Shown: one piece after another, positions 24,001 to 35,000 of the stretch
How positions within the stretch are numbered: the stretch's first letter is position 1
Layout of the letters: each line of letters opens with the position of its first letter
NCBI GenBank assembly: GCA_963920765.1
Contig: OY987244.1
Location: forward strand, 26,020,358-26,084,357
Reading direction: 5' to 3'
Source: Ulota crispa
Taxonomy: Eukaryota > Streptophyta > Bryopsida > Orthotrichales > Orthotrichaceae
Length of the DNA: 64,000 bases
Made by a program: the position numbers and the translations under genes
Notes under the pieces: model-generated
The model's input: the letters and a program-made list of their open reading frames with translations, nothing else
Databases searched by the model: none
Told to the model about the DNA's origin: nothing

Positions 24001-25238
24001 ACCAGGGTTGCCGCTGACACAACCTCATTCAACCTCTCATGTGATGACGAAAGTAATTATTCTAGAAGCACTGGCACCACGCCCATCTCAATCGACGTCC
24101 AGGTGGCTGCTTATCAAGCCCTGCTGGCATCACTCTTAGCACCCTGTGGCCATCGACCTCCTTACTTGGCTCAAGGACTCGCACTGCTCCGAAACGGTAA
24201 GCTTTTCTCCATGCCTTTGTGTTAAACATCGATGATTAGAGGGGGTGTAGCCATGAAGAGATGTACAGTTGCTGCTGTAATCCGAAGAGCTTTCGTTCTT
24301 CCGTACTTTCACTAAATCGATTCTAACTTTCGCTTTCTCTTTCTGCAGGACGAAAGGAAGTTGGTACTGAAGTAGCGACAGTGTGTGTCCGTGCTCTTAT
24401 GGCCCTGGAGCCACTGATTCACCCTCGGTACTTACCGCCTGCTAACACCTTCACAGACACGGGCATGAATGCCCGACCTGGTTCAACAACCGGGCTAGTT
24501 CGAGGGAAAGACAACGGCGCTTTTGGGGGATCGTCTATGAGGATGGGACATCTGTCGGTGGACCCTTGGGCGGTGGTTGATATATGGCTTGGGTATGGAG
24601 AAGACGCTGGCGACGATGATGCTGTGATATCGAACATTCCTTTTCTTCGTGATGCTGCCAATGTTGACAGGGTGACTTTCGCCAATGGCGCAGCCAATGG
24701 AAGCCTGGGAGAGGTACCTGCTGACAGGGGAACCGGGGATAGAAGGTTTCCATTAACACCAATGGTTGAGGATCCTATGCAGGTAGAGACGGAGACTGTA
24801 GTTCCAGAGAACAGCAATCCACTTCGTGATTCTGTTGGGGTAGAGTCAAGAGGGGTTGATGATTCTCCCTCAAAGCAAGGACATGGTGTTCAACCACCAG
24901 CTGCCGCCAGCATAGAATAAGAGCCTTTGTCACAAGGATATCCAAATGCACAAGCAGATCTTGCAAAAGTTGATCTGGTTACGGTCAGTACAGAAATGGT
25001 AACATCTACTTCAGTGATTGCAGTGGAGCCAGTTGGTGCAAGGCAAGATAATCAGGAATCAACTGTAGATTTGGAGACTGTTGTGATGGAGACTGTTTCA
25101 GTGACGACCACTAGTGTTTCTGTAGTAGCGGAGCAGACGGCAAGCGGTCCAAAGGTGATTGAGCTTGGATCGGAATCGGACTCTGATGGCCCTCTTCCGG
25201 ACATCGTTGATGGTGATCCAGATTCGGAGTCCGATTGA
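21039..25238 (+). pseudogene. PELP1/Rix1-like ribosome-biogenesis gene, 5' truncated, with in-frame stops
   Basis: Eleven exons can be traced: 21039-21103 (or to 21132), 21214-21332, 21463-21534, 21634-21693, 21871-22000, 22123-22362, 22653-22818, 22994-23127, 23507-23787, 23938-24196 and 24349-25238. Phases match at every junction from 21332 on. The product matches plant PELP1-like proteins: KLIQPLLHLI, DEAMDLLIAVLKYFPNYL, LPLGQDPPRPLGG, APVGPLVTLVMRILHVDG, RPPYLAQGLALLRNG and an acidic tail with DIVDGDPDSESD. PELP1/Rix1 proteins act in nucleolar pre-60S maturation. Problems: the first ~130-200 family residues are not found upstream. The first junction is out of frame by one base with the best donor (an extra T in the run 21233-21236); a weak GT at 21133 would rescue it. 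TGA lies in frame at 23947-23949, and TAA at 24918-24920 precedes 106 more in-frame codons including the family tail. A shortened protein from weak splice sites cannot be excluded. Family assignment is firm; loss of function is probable. Confidence 0.7.
22058..22111 (+). repeat. Microsatellite (TTTTTTTC)n in a PELP1-like intron
   Basis: A run of T tracts separated by single C residues every eight bases, just upstream of the acceptor at 22122. It may act as an oversized polypyrimidine tract for the exon starting at 22123. Confidence 0.9.
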
Positions 25239-26119
25239 GCACTTATTTTTTGTAGAATTCGGGTCATGTAGAGGTACATATGAGCGTTTTTTTTTCTTCT
25301 TCGTGCAACGTGTCCAAGCATTGGCGTGGTGAGTTGGGATAATCATCTGTGCGCATGGATTTGCACTTGATCCAAGGTGACGTTTGGAGATGTTGCGTGG
25401 ACAAACCCGAAACCTTAAATTCAAAAATCCTACACCCTAAAACCCTAAACAACCCATCTCCTAAACCATCTCCTGAATTTTACATCCGAGGCTTGGCTTA
25501 TGACCTGGGTGCCTGGTTTCGTGTATTTAAGACTATCCGTTAAGAGCAGTGTTGATTTGGAGATGTTGAACATTTTTGCCTCGAGTCATTTCTGAGATAA
25601 CCCTTTCTACGAGTCTTTGCGCTTTTAGGTTCGGCAGCTTTTCCCATTGCTTGTGGGAACGGGGCCCTCTCACAAAATAGGTAGACCAGTATTCCATCGT
25701 AAGTAGAAACGTGTACCCTTTTTTTCTTCTGAACATGGCCCAATGAAGAGGCCGATTTCTATTGAGTTGGCAAACTAAGTTGTGTAAATAATGATTTTCT
25801 TACAGTTCTCTTTCTGTTCTTAGTTTTTGTCAGTTTCTGATGCCAGCAAATTTTAATGTTGAAGAAGGAGCAATTTCTTGAATAAGAAAGAAAATGCAAC
25901 GAGGGGGCTTATGATCTTTAAAATGGTGATAAAATGTTTATAGATAAATCTGTGATATTGTACTTTGGTATTTGCAAATTTGTCAGTACTAAAATCTGAA
26001 AATGCAATATCCGTGTGTTTGAGTATCTGCACTTCATACTCATTCCTAATAGATCTACTTTGGATTCTGTCTTTATACTTGCACAACGTTTCATGCATCG
26101 ATTATGGAAACATGGGTAT
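25239..26119. other. 3' flank of the PELP1-like gene
   Basis: No gene supported. A short run of plant-telomere-like units (ccctaaaaccctaaac) occurs at about 25434-25450, too short to be an interstitial telomere. Confidence 0.4.
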
Positions 26120-27665
26120 AGAGATGTGGACAAAAAGATCCATTCTCACTCAAACCCTTCCTATGTAATCAACCCCTAAGCGCCTCAGTGTCTCAAATCC
26201 GGCCTCTTGAAATTAAAATAGGAGTGCTGTGAGTGCATATGGGATTGTACTTGATGGCTGTTTGTACGAAGCAGTACGTATACTAGAGTTGAGTAAAGGG
26301 AGTGCAGTCCAATGTCATTACGGTCGCCCACGTCATCAGAAATGATGAGAATTGTAGGAAAAATTGGCTTTCGGAGTTATAGAGCAACCGGGGACACCGT
26401 TGACAGCTGATGGGTTACAGTTGGGAGAGGGCCTTTTTGGCACGAGATACACAAATGGCGCGAGTTCAGTTGTCGCTGCTGAGCACATCACTTTGCAGAA
26501 ATCAATCCGACATACAACCTCAATCTTGTGCTAAAATGTATATTGATATGCCAAATTCGTGTTTCTAGTTCTGTAGTATGCCTCACTGTTGCTCCCTCTG
26601 GGATTGTACCTCTTTCTGTTTTCTTGCATCTTGACAGGTCAGACCTTTACAAATCATGCGGGAGGATGCAAGTTCATTTGAACTTGCATAATTTATAACC
26701 TTCACAAGGGAGATCCATGGTGGCATTTTATTAGAACAGTACCTCCGGGAGCCCATCGGGAGCCCAGTCTACGTGTTGGTCACAGCCGCGCTATGTTCCT
26801 AGACACTTCTGCAAGGGGGCCGGCATTTGTGGTCTGAATGAGCATGCAAACTTTGTCCAAAAAAATTGAAAGTTGGAGGGCAGTTGTATACCTTGCTGAT
26901 CTGAACCACTACCAATTTTTAGTGCATAATTCCAAGGGATTAGTACAAAATTCCTTTTTGAAGTGCCAAACGTCCATAAATTGGGGTGGTCCACTAAAGG
27001 TCAACTCTAGTTTGACTCTTGTAATATCCGTTTTGTTACGGTGAAAGGGCTCTAAATTTTCTTAGACCCTTTATATTGAAGAGCATAACCTATTTGTAAG
27101 GTTCATTCTTGTGTGTAAACTGTGACTGCTACCCTACTTCAATGGGATGCTGGTCTATTAAACTTGCAATTCCGCCATTCTGCGCTGGGCGCTCAAGGGT
27201 TAAGAGCCTAGAATGAAGAACTATATGCTTTAAATTTTGAATAGTAGACTTCCAACTCCATGTCTTTAACCCATGCCAAGTGCAGTTTTGCATTATCAAA
27301 TATGTAATACTCATCAACTTCTAGTCTTTCATCAACAATTTTTTGAGCTTTCAACCTCCTTTTAGAGCTTGAAATTGCCTCAATTCAAAGCATGCCTCTT
27401 ATAAATAAAAAGAGGGACACAATGCACTAAATTTTGATATCAAGAAAAACTAGGAGAAGTACTAATAATTTTTTTTGAAAAAAGCATGAAATTATGACTA
27501 AAATGTATTTTAAATCACTACAAGTCCACCATCAATCTATCACCAATACATTCTTAATCTATTCTTAGAGCTTTCAAGATTTATAATTATAAATTTCAGA
27601 TTTAGTAGAGTATTGATTGTGTGGGAGGGGTTTGAGTGAGAAATGGATCTTTGTTCCCCATCTCT
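26120..27665. repeat. Inverted-repeat element U with ~45-50-bp ends, containing S
   Basis: The segment at 26120-26172 (containing GATCCATTCTCACTCAAACC) is the inverse of 27613-27665 (containing GGTTTGAGTGAGAAATGGATC), with about 85% agreement. TTAA-type element S begins immediately inside the left arm. No coding sequence. Confidence 0.6.
26173..27199. repeat. TTAA-type element S (1,027 bp)
   Basis: Right end GGGCGCTCAAGGG is followed by TTAA (27200-27203). Left end CCCCTAAGCGCCTCAG follows TCAA. The termini match the GAGCGCCC subgroup (M1, P1 and the 67-bp element). The left half is less AT-rich than other members and may be captured single-copy DNA. Confidence 0.5.
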
Positions 27666-27889
27666 ATTATAACTTTGTTCTTTTTAGTTTTATGATTTTT
27701 CATAATCTTGAATATGATTCAACATTTGACGCATTGTTTAACCCCAAAACATTGGATTGGTCAATGATTGTCCCTCTATGGTAACTCTACGTTGCTTTAC
27801 AATGGTGTGGCAAGTGCCCACCCATTGTGATATTTTTCCAAAAGTTGCAAAATTCAATATTGCATGTTGCAGGATTATTACTTCAAGAA

Positions 27890-28090
27890 ACTTTATGCTA
27901 TTGGACAGCACAAGCAAACCGCCCAAAAAGACGAGACAAATGGACATTGCATGCTTGTGTTTTTAGGGCATTTCTAGGGGTTTTTGACCTAAAAATGAAA
28001 GAATCAAACTATCACTTTTTGTTTTTATTACGCGATATGGCTTTGAATCCATGTTTTAACTTTATGTTGGCTACAAATCAAACAATATTA
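27890..28090. repeat. Partial copy of family I repeat
   Basis: Collinear with part of the repeats at 52250, 60537 (reversed) and 62043 (shared block 'gtgtttttagggcatttctaggg'). Both ends are lost. Confidence 0.5.
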
Positions 28091-28378
28091 GCATATTGAT
28101 CCCCAATCTTTTCACTTTTCATAACTTTTGTACACAAAATTCATGAATACATTTTCTTTGATGAGTTACAACTATTCATTTTTAAATTTTTATTATCAAC
28201 CAATAGCTATGAACAAAATCTTGGTCATTCTTATCACATAATTGCATAAATAAAAACAAAACCAAAAAGACCATAAGCACTACCAAACAAATTTTTAAAA
28301 ATGAACCTTAAAAAGAAATAAAAATTGAGTGGATTTGGGCATCCCCACACAAGGCAAAAGCACTCAATACCAACAGCG

Positions 28379-28545
28379 TACCTAATGGCGTCATTCTCTA
28401 CACAAGATGGTCATTTTAGAACTTATATCTAGGTACACCATAGATAGCTTATCATTTTGGTTAACAAACAATAAGCTATCTATGATTTACCTAACTTCAA
28501 GTTCTAGAATGACAACCCTATGTAGAGAGTGATGCCATTAGGTGA
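28379..28545. repeat. Snapback MITE H (~167 bp)
   Basis: The two halves are near-perfect inverse copies (ACCTAATGGCGTCATTCTCT at one end, AGAGAGTGATGCCATTAGGT at the other) around a short loop with TAAGCTATCTATG. The transcript would fold into one long hairpin, so it is a potential small-RNA source. Confidence 0.8.
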
Positions 28546-28559
28546 ACTATTGACATTAA

Positions 28560-28788
28560 CCCTTGAGCACCCCATACTATCTCTGGGGATTACAAAATAG
28601 GGTCCTTTGACTTGCTAGTACAATCGTATTGGAACTAGGATAGGGTGGTACAAAGGTGGCCAGAAGTGAGGTACTAGGGTACGTAATGTAATTGATTGGA
28701 CTTGCATGTCGTATCTCATTTTTGCATAAACCACTTGGGAGTGTAAGGAAGTATGCTTAAACCAAATTTTGAGATGGGCGCTCAGGGG
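28560..28788. repeat. Short TTAA-family element P1 (229 bp)
   Basis: Starts CCCTTGAGCACCCCA after TTAA (28556-28559) and ends GGGCGCTCAGGGG before TAAA. Non-coding; lies just downstream of kinase copy 1. Confidence 0.6.
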
Positions 28789-29061
28789 TAAAGTGCTTCT
28801 ACCTTTCATCATCTAAATATCAATCAATCAACAATTGAAGTTGTTGCAATCAATCACTGTGAAGAGCACGCTACCAGTAAAAAATCACATGTTTGGAATG
28901 GCAAAAAAAAGTCCAATTGAAATTTGAAACTTTGGAACAAAAATATTGGTCAGATTATCCGTATTCTAATCAAAATATATCACATTAAACTTTTAGAAAA
29001 TATATAGTGCATGTCCGGAAAAAAAATCTGATACAAATTCGTGCATAAGTTATACCTGGTT

Positions 29062-32000
29062 TTAGCGGGCAAAGCTCAAAAATCTGCCGGAACGCTGCGG
29101 TTTCAAGACCCCAGACCCAGAGGGACCTGAGAGACTAAGAGAGCTGGAAATACTGAAGGGCGCCGAGTCATTCATGACGTCCGCGTCCGGTGGACCGTCG
29201 TCCTCGTCAAGGAAACCAATGTCGGGCCTTGACGACCCCTGCGGCGCCAACCCAATCTCTCTCAAGTTTTGCACCACCTGCACTCAAAAACTTGTTAAAA
29301 ACAATCACACCAAATAGTGCATTTAAGTTGCTGCATTCTAAATTTTTACACACTTTACAGCATTTAAATGTTGGGAAAATTTCATGGATACCCTTGAAGT
29401 TTGCAATATTTTTATAGGTACCCCTATTTTTTCAGAAATATTACAAATACTCTTGAACCAAAAATTTAGGCATTTGTTTTGTTATGCATGTCACTTCCTT
29501 CTCCCTTTGTGTATACTTTATTTTTTTCTTGTTATGCATGTGTACAAAGGAAGAAGGGAAGTGACATACACAACAAAATAAATGCTTAATTTTTTTAATT
29601 TAAGGGTATTTTTGATATATGTGAAAAAGCAAGGGTATCTATGAAAACAATGCACACTTCAAGGGTATCCATGAAATTTTCCCTTGAATGTTTAATCAAA
29701 ACTACAATAAAAATTTCCAATAATTATTATGATAAACAACGAAGGAAGCAAGTAGAGGTTGGACACAACAACAAGAACCAAATTAAGCTAGGAAGCAAGG
29801 AAGTTGGAACTTTGCACAAAATTATAAAATACTACAGCATAAAGAGAGTTACATGTCCCTCTAGGTGGCCAAGGATGAATCACGAGGTAACTTTGTCAGG
29901 GTAAAGCAACCTAAATGCATTATCTGCTGTAGCAAACATTTAGCGTTATTGGCACACTTTTCTAGACACCCATTGGCAAACTTAGGGCATATTTCCATTG
30001 ATAACCGAAAGTGGAGGATTGGTTGCTGGGAGAGAAAAGAGAAAAAAATGAAATTTTGATTGGATGCACGGTTTTGAAAGCAAAGCTTTGATTTAGGGAC
30101 TGGACAATTTAGGAATGGGAATTGATATGTGTACCACACCCTTTCAATTACTGGACCACACCCCAATGTAAATTTTACATTTATAATCAAAAAGCTAAAT
30201 TTGAGAATTTGGAATTCAGATTTGGACTTAGAGACCATAATTTAGTCTAAACCACAAAAAAGTTGCAATTCAACAACATTCAATGAAAAAACTTATCATT
30301 TTTTACAAAAAAAGTAAAAGTAACATTTATCTCTCTAGCTAAACTTTTTCATTGGGTGTTGTTGAATTGCAATTTTTTTTATGGTTCTAGACTAAATCAT
30401 GGTCTCTAAGTCCAAATTTGAATTCCAAATTCTCAAATTTAGCTTTTTGATGGTAGAAATCTCAAATTTACTCTAGGGTGTGGTATAGTAATTGAAAGGG
30501 TGTGGTACACATATCAATTCCCTTTAAGGATGCTATTCAACTTTTACAAAACTTAAAGCTTTAGGTCCAAGCTTAGACCCCTCCCCCCAATGGAAAGGCT
30601 AGGGTTAGATGGCATGTTGTTTTGGTTGGGGCCCGCGCCTAACACCTTGCCCAAGCTGCTGCCCAAACCATTCTCTCTTGCACTCCTCAACTCTAGCCCT
30701 CCCTTCAGTTTTCGTAACTTGTATTTGAGTCCCTTCACCTACAATTGTGCTCCCTGGAACTTGGTCCATAACTGGTTCTTGCACTGATAAGCTCATGAAC
30801 TAGTTGCGAACCAAGTTCCAAGGAGAACAAGAGCAAGTGAAGGAGGCTCAAACAACAAGTTACAAAAACTAAAGGGAGGGCTAGAGTTGAGGAGTGAAAG
30901 AGAGAATGGTTTAGGCAGGAGCCTAGGCAGGGTGTTAGGTGTGGGCCCTAGCAAAAACGACATGCCATCTAACCCCAGTCCAAAGGAAATGGGCTCTTAG
31001 ATACACCAATTTTAGTTATGAGAACAACAGTTTATTATGGTGTTACCATTTTAAACAAAGTTTTGTTTGGAGTATTGACAGCTCTCATATCAAGCACAAG
31101 TCAATGATTGGTTTTATACTTGTCTTGGTGTGTAAGGTAGGAGGCTCATAAATTGACGATCTAAGGGCTGAAACTAGATTTTGGGGAGGTGAAACTTTTT
31201 GAAATATTTTTCAGTAACCTTTCCTTGAAAGACAAGAGTAATTGGCATCTAACTAAAGCTGTTTCATATTTTTTGGAGCTTTGTGGAGTTAGTTATGAAA
31301 ACTTGAAGATGTAGTGGCATAGGGCCCTAAAACCGTCTGCCTTCTCAAATATACTTTTCTTGTACATTGTTGAAACCTATGAAAAATAAGATATACAAAC
31401 TAAATACATTTAAGAAGGTGAATGATTTTAGAGCCCAAGCAAAATTTGAGCCTCCTACCTTATGGTGCAAATTAAATCTGTTGAAATGTGAAGAGAGTGA
31501 TTGTTTGGTCATTGGCATGTGTACAGTACCAGAATTTACCCTTTCTTCAAAATGCTTGTTATCAACGTCAAAGAGTGGTTTTTGTCACGTTTAACAAATG
31601 AGGAAAACTCAAAGTATGTGTATTCAACCACATATGGATTACTCAAAGTTTGTAAGTAACAACCAAGAGAGTTCTTTTATTTGCAATACATAGGAAAGTA
31701 CTTGTAAAACATTGAGAGATCTGCCCAAATCTAAAAACATGCAAAAATGTGAGAAAAATATATGCAAAACGTTGAGAAATCTTGTCTAATCTCTACAATA
31801 GAATACAATCTCTATTAATTCTTGTATTAGTTGGGTAGTTGCAAGCAAAGTATGATTTAAAATTTTGTGGTTGGCCAAGTACCAAGAGGCAAAGTGAAAG
31901 ATTCGTGATTGGCCAAGAGCCAAGGGGCAAAGTGATGAACATGGGAGTTGTGTGTGAAAGGACATCTTTGGTGGAACCTATTGAATCTTTTTTCAACTTG

Positions 32001-35000
32001 AGTTTGGAATATGCATATAAAAGGGTGGGGACTCAAAGCTTTTTCTGCTTGGCAAAATTTGGCTAGCTCTGATAGCAGTCACTCAAAAAAATGTGGGGAG
32101 GGAGATGAAGAGACAAATTGATTTGAATCTAAAATGGAATTTGAGTTTATATTATCCCATGAATTTTTTTTATGAGCATGGGCACGATAGCCTTCCGCCC
32201 GAACAACGGTGCACGAGTGTATACAGTAAGTTAATTATTACTTAAATAGTTCACGATTACTTAAATGTGTTGTTAGTTCAAATGTCAAGGTAAGCTCTCA
32301 TTGCTGTAAACTTGATCCGAAGCCCCACTAACATCATTGTGTGGGTTTTAAAATATGTAAGAAATTATGCATGCTGTTGTTCCTATAGTTCATGTATTGG
32401 TTTTGCACTGAAATTGATTGTATGTAGTCCTAAAGTGTTGATGTTGTTGTCAAATGTTTGGTTTCAGAAGTTGATACTAGTTGATATATCTCTATTTTCT
32501 TGTGATTTCATAATTTGTTTGAGAAAGCACAATGAATGCTGCTTACGAAAGCACCAAAACAATATTTCCAATAGTCCTAAATACTACTAATGCAATTCTT
32601 TTGTGTGAAAATAAAAATTTGCACCAACATTCAATACAAGACAGTTATCCACACAACCTACACTAAACAATGTCTTATAGGTTGTCCCACACTAATTTTT
32701 TGACATTTTACATTCTACAAATGCTTATTGATAATTGATACTACAATAAGTTTCATCAATAATTATTACAATAAAAATGGGGAATTGATATATGTACACG
32801 GTTTGTTATATGTACACCCAAGGTTTGTTATAAGTACACTGTCTCAGGGATTGTTACATATTCATGGGGATCAATTTAGACATTTATCATCAACAAGTTG
32901 AATGTAGAAAATTTGAATTCATATTTGGATTCAGAAACTTTGATTTAGTCTATAACCACAAAAGGGGATCCAATTGTACAATGCCCAATGGAAATGCTTA
33001 GCTTTCTTACAAACAAGGGTAAAATTAAAAATTAGCCCCCTAGCTAAGCTTTTCCATTGGATGTTGTTCAATTGTATCCTTCTATGTGATTCTAGACTAA
33101 ATCAGGGTCTCTAATTCCAAATATGAATCCAAATTTTTCAAGTTCAACTTGATGATAAATATCTAAATTTTATCCCCCCACCAACAAACCCCAAGTGTGC
33201 ATATATCAAGTCCCTAAAAATTTATTAACAAACAATAAGTATTTGGCAAAACAATTCAACAACATCAACATTATGGAAAAAAAACTTACAACATTGTAAA
33301 TCATGTGAAATCCTAATATTTGGAGAGTCATTGATGCCTCAAAGTGGCTAAGGGATTAGTCATGATGTAACTTTCTAGGATAAAGCAACCTTGTTGGTAA
33401 GGCAACCTAAGTGCACTATTTACTATACTTAAGAAAACCTTTGAACAAGTGGCAGGTGGTAGAGAATAACAAGAGAAATTTGAGACTTACAAGGAAATGT
33501 ATTTAGATTCTTATAGGGATTATGTACTTGGTAAGATATGAGAGTTAGGCAATACCTGCTGCATGAATGGTCTCTCCTCATTGCGCTTCCGGACACACCA
33601 CAACGACAACTCCACCAGCTTCACAAATTCTATCATGTCCAAGTCCCCTACCAAGTTGGAGTCTGGCAAATCTTGTAGCTTGTCTGACCTCCAGGCATCT
33701 CCCACCTACAGACACATCTCCACATTTAGTTCAAGATATTGTGGTAGCAATCTTTCTAGTAATTTGCAATTATCTTTTATAAACTTGTCTTCACTATTGG
33801 AATTTAATACCAAGGCTACTTGAATTAGAACGACCAAACACCATATTTGTTAAATTGGGAAAAAGAGTACATTTTGGGATTTTTGAAAGTTTTAGGTGAT
33901 CACCTAAAACCAAGCTAGCAACGTTTTTTTGGTACAAGTGCCCTCACTTGAGAGGAGGAATTTGCAAGGGAAAAAATCTTAGTGGCTCAGATTGAATTTG
34001 ATATCTTTGAATTTGATTTAAGGTAACTTTTTGAGTTTAAGATGGAGTACAAAATGGTACCTCCGTTTTTCCCAATTTAACGAATATGGTGTTACTGTGT
34101 TCAAGTTTGTTTAAATGGTAGGTTTCCGAGCATCATTGTGATATCCAAGTGAACTCTAAATTCTAGGATGTAGGTCGATGTTTCTAGATAAGCAAAGTGT
34201 GAACAGTGAATTTGTATTTGAAAATAGAAATCTTGGGAATGACACACGAGTCACATCTAGAAAAAGAACCAATTTTTTTAACACCCTTGTTATTGCTACA
34301 TATAAGTTCTTTGTTTTTTTAGATGATAAGGAGAGAAGTTCAACAACGAGATTTTAAAATCCAAGAAAATTCTGAAAAACCAATTCATCCTTTCACTTGG
34401 TTACTTAATAGTTAACACTAAGTGTGAAAATATGAATCTTTAGTAAATTGGTTGGAATCCATAAAAGCCTTACTTTTGCAAACTTGTGATTTTCAATCTT
34501 CGCAAAGGTTTCAATCTTGATGTTTCCTAGTATCTTGGGATTTTGCCATTTTTGAAATATTTTGCGTTCAATATCGTCATGATTGTTGCATATGGCAAAG
34601 TTCCATGCTCATGGAAATTTTTTTATCACCAGAATAGGCGGTACTGTTAGTAGATTTCAGCCTACAAGTAATGAAATACATTAAATAAATAAAAAAACTT
34701 GAAATCTGAACTGATTGAATATTGAATGAAATTTAGCAGTGCTGTTTTTAGAAGAGCCAACAAACAAAGATGTGCGTTCTAATTAGTTCTAATAGATTGC
34801 ATGAAAATAATGAATTATAAAGTATGTTTTTATTATGGTCTACAAGAGCGCCTTTCTAAAACCTAAAAGATTCAATCTATAGTAAGTTAGTAACGTTGAG
34901 TCATTGATTGCAATTGTAGGGCAAATCTTACATCTATCAAGATCATAGATTGAAGAGAACTGAGCTTCACAATTTTTGGATTACAAAACTTGCAAGTTAG

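Noticed and set aside
24419..24817. 132-codon minus ORF opposite the last PELP1-like exon
   Set aside because: Shadow of a coding exon on the other strand.
25434..25450. Interstitial telomere repeat (CCCTAAA)
   Set aside because: Only about two or three imperfect units; expected by chance in AT-rich plant DNA.
29373..29683. LTR or SINE origin for the repeated ~310-bp elements
   Set aside because: They are inverse repeats with 8-9 bp flank duplications and no poly-A tail, primer site or direct terminal repeats.
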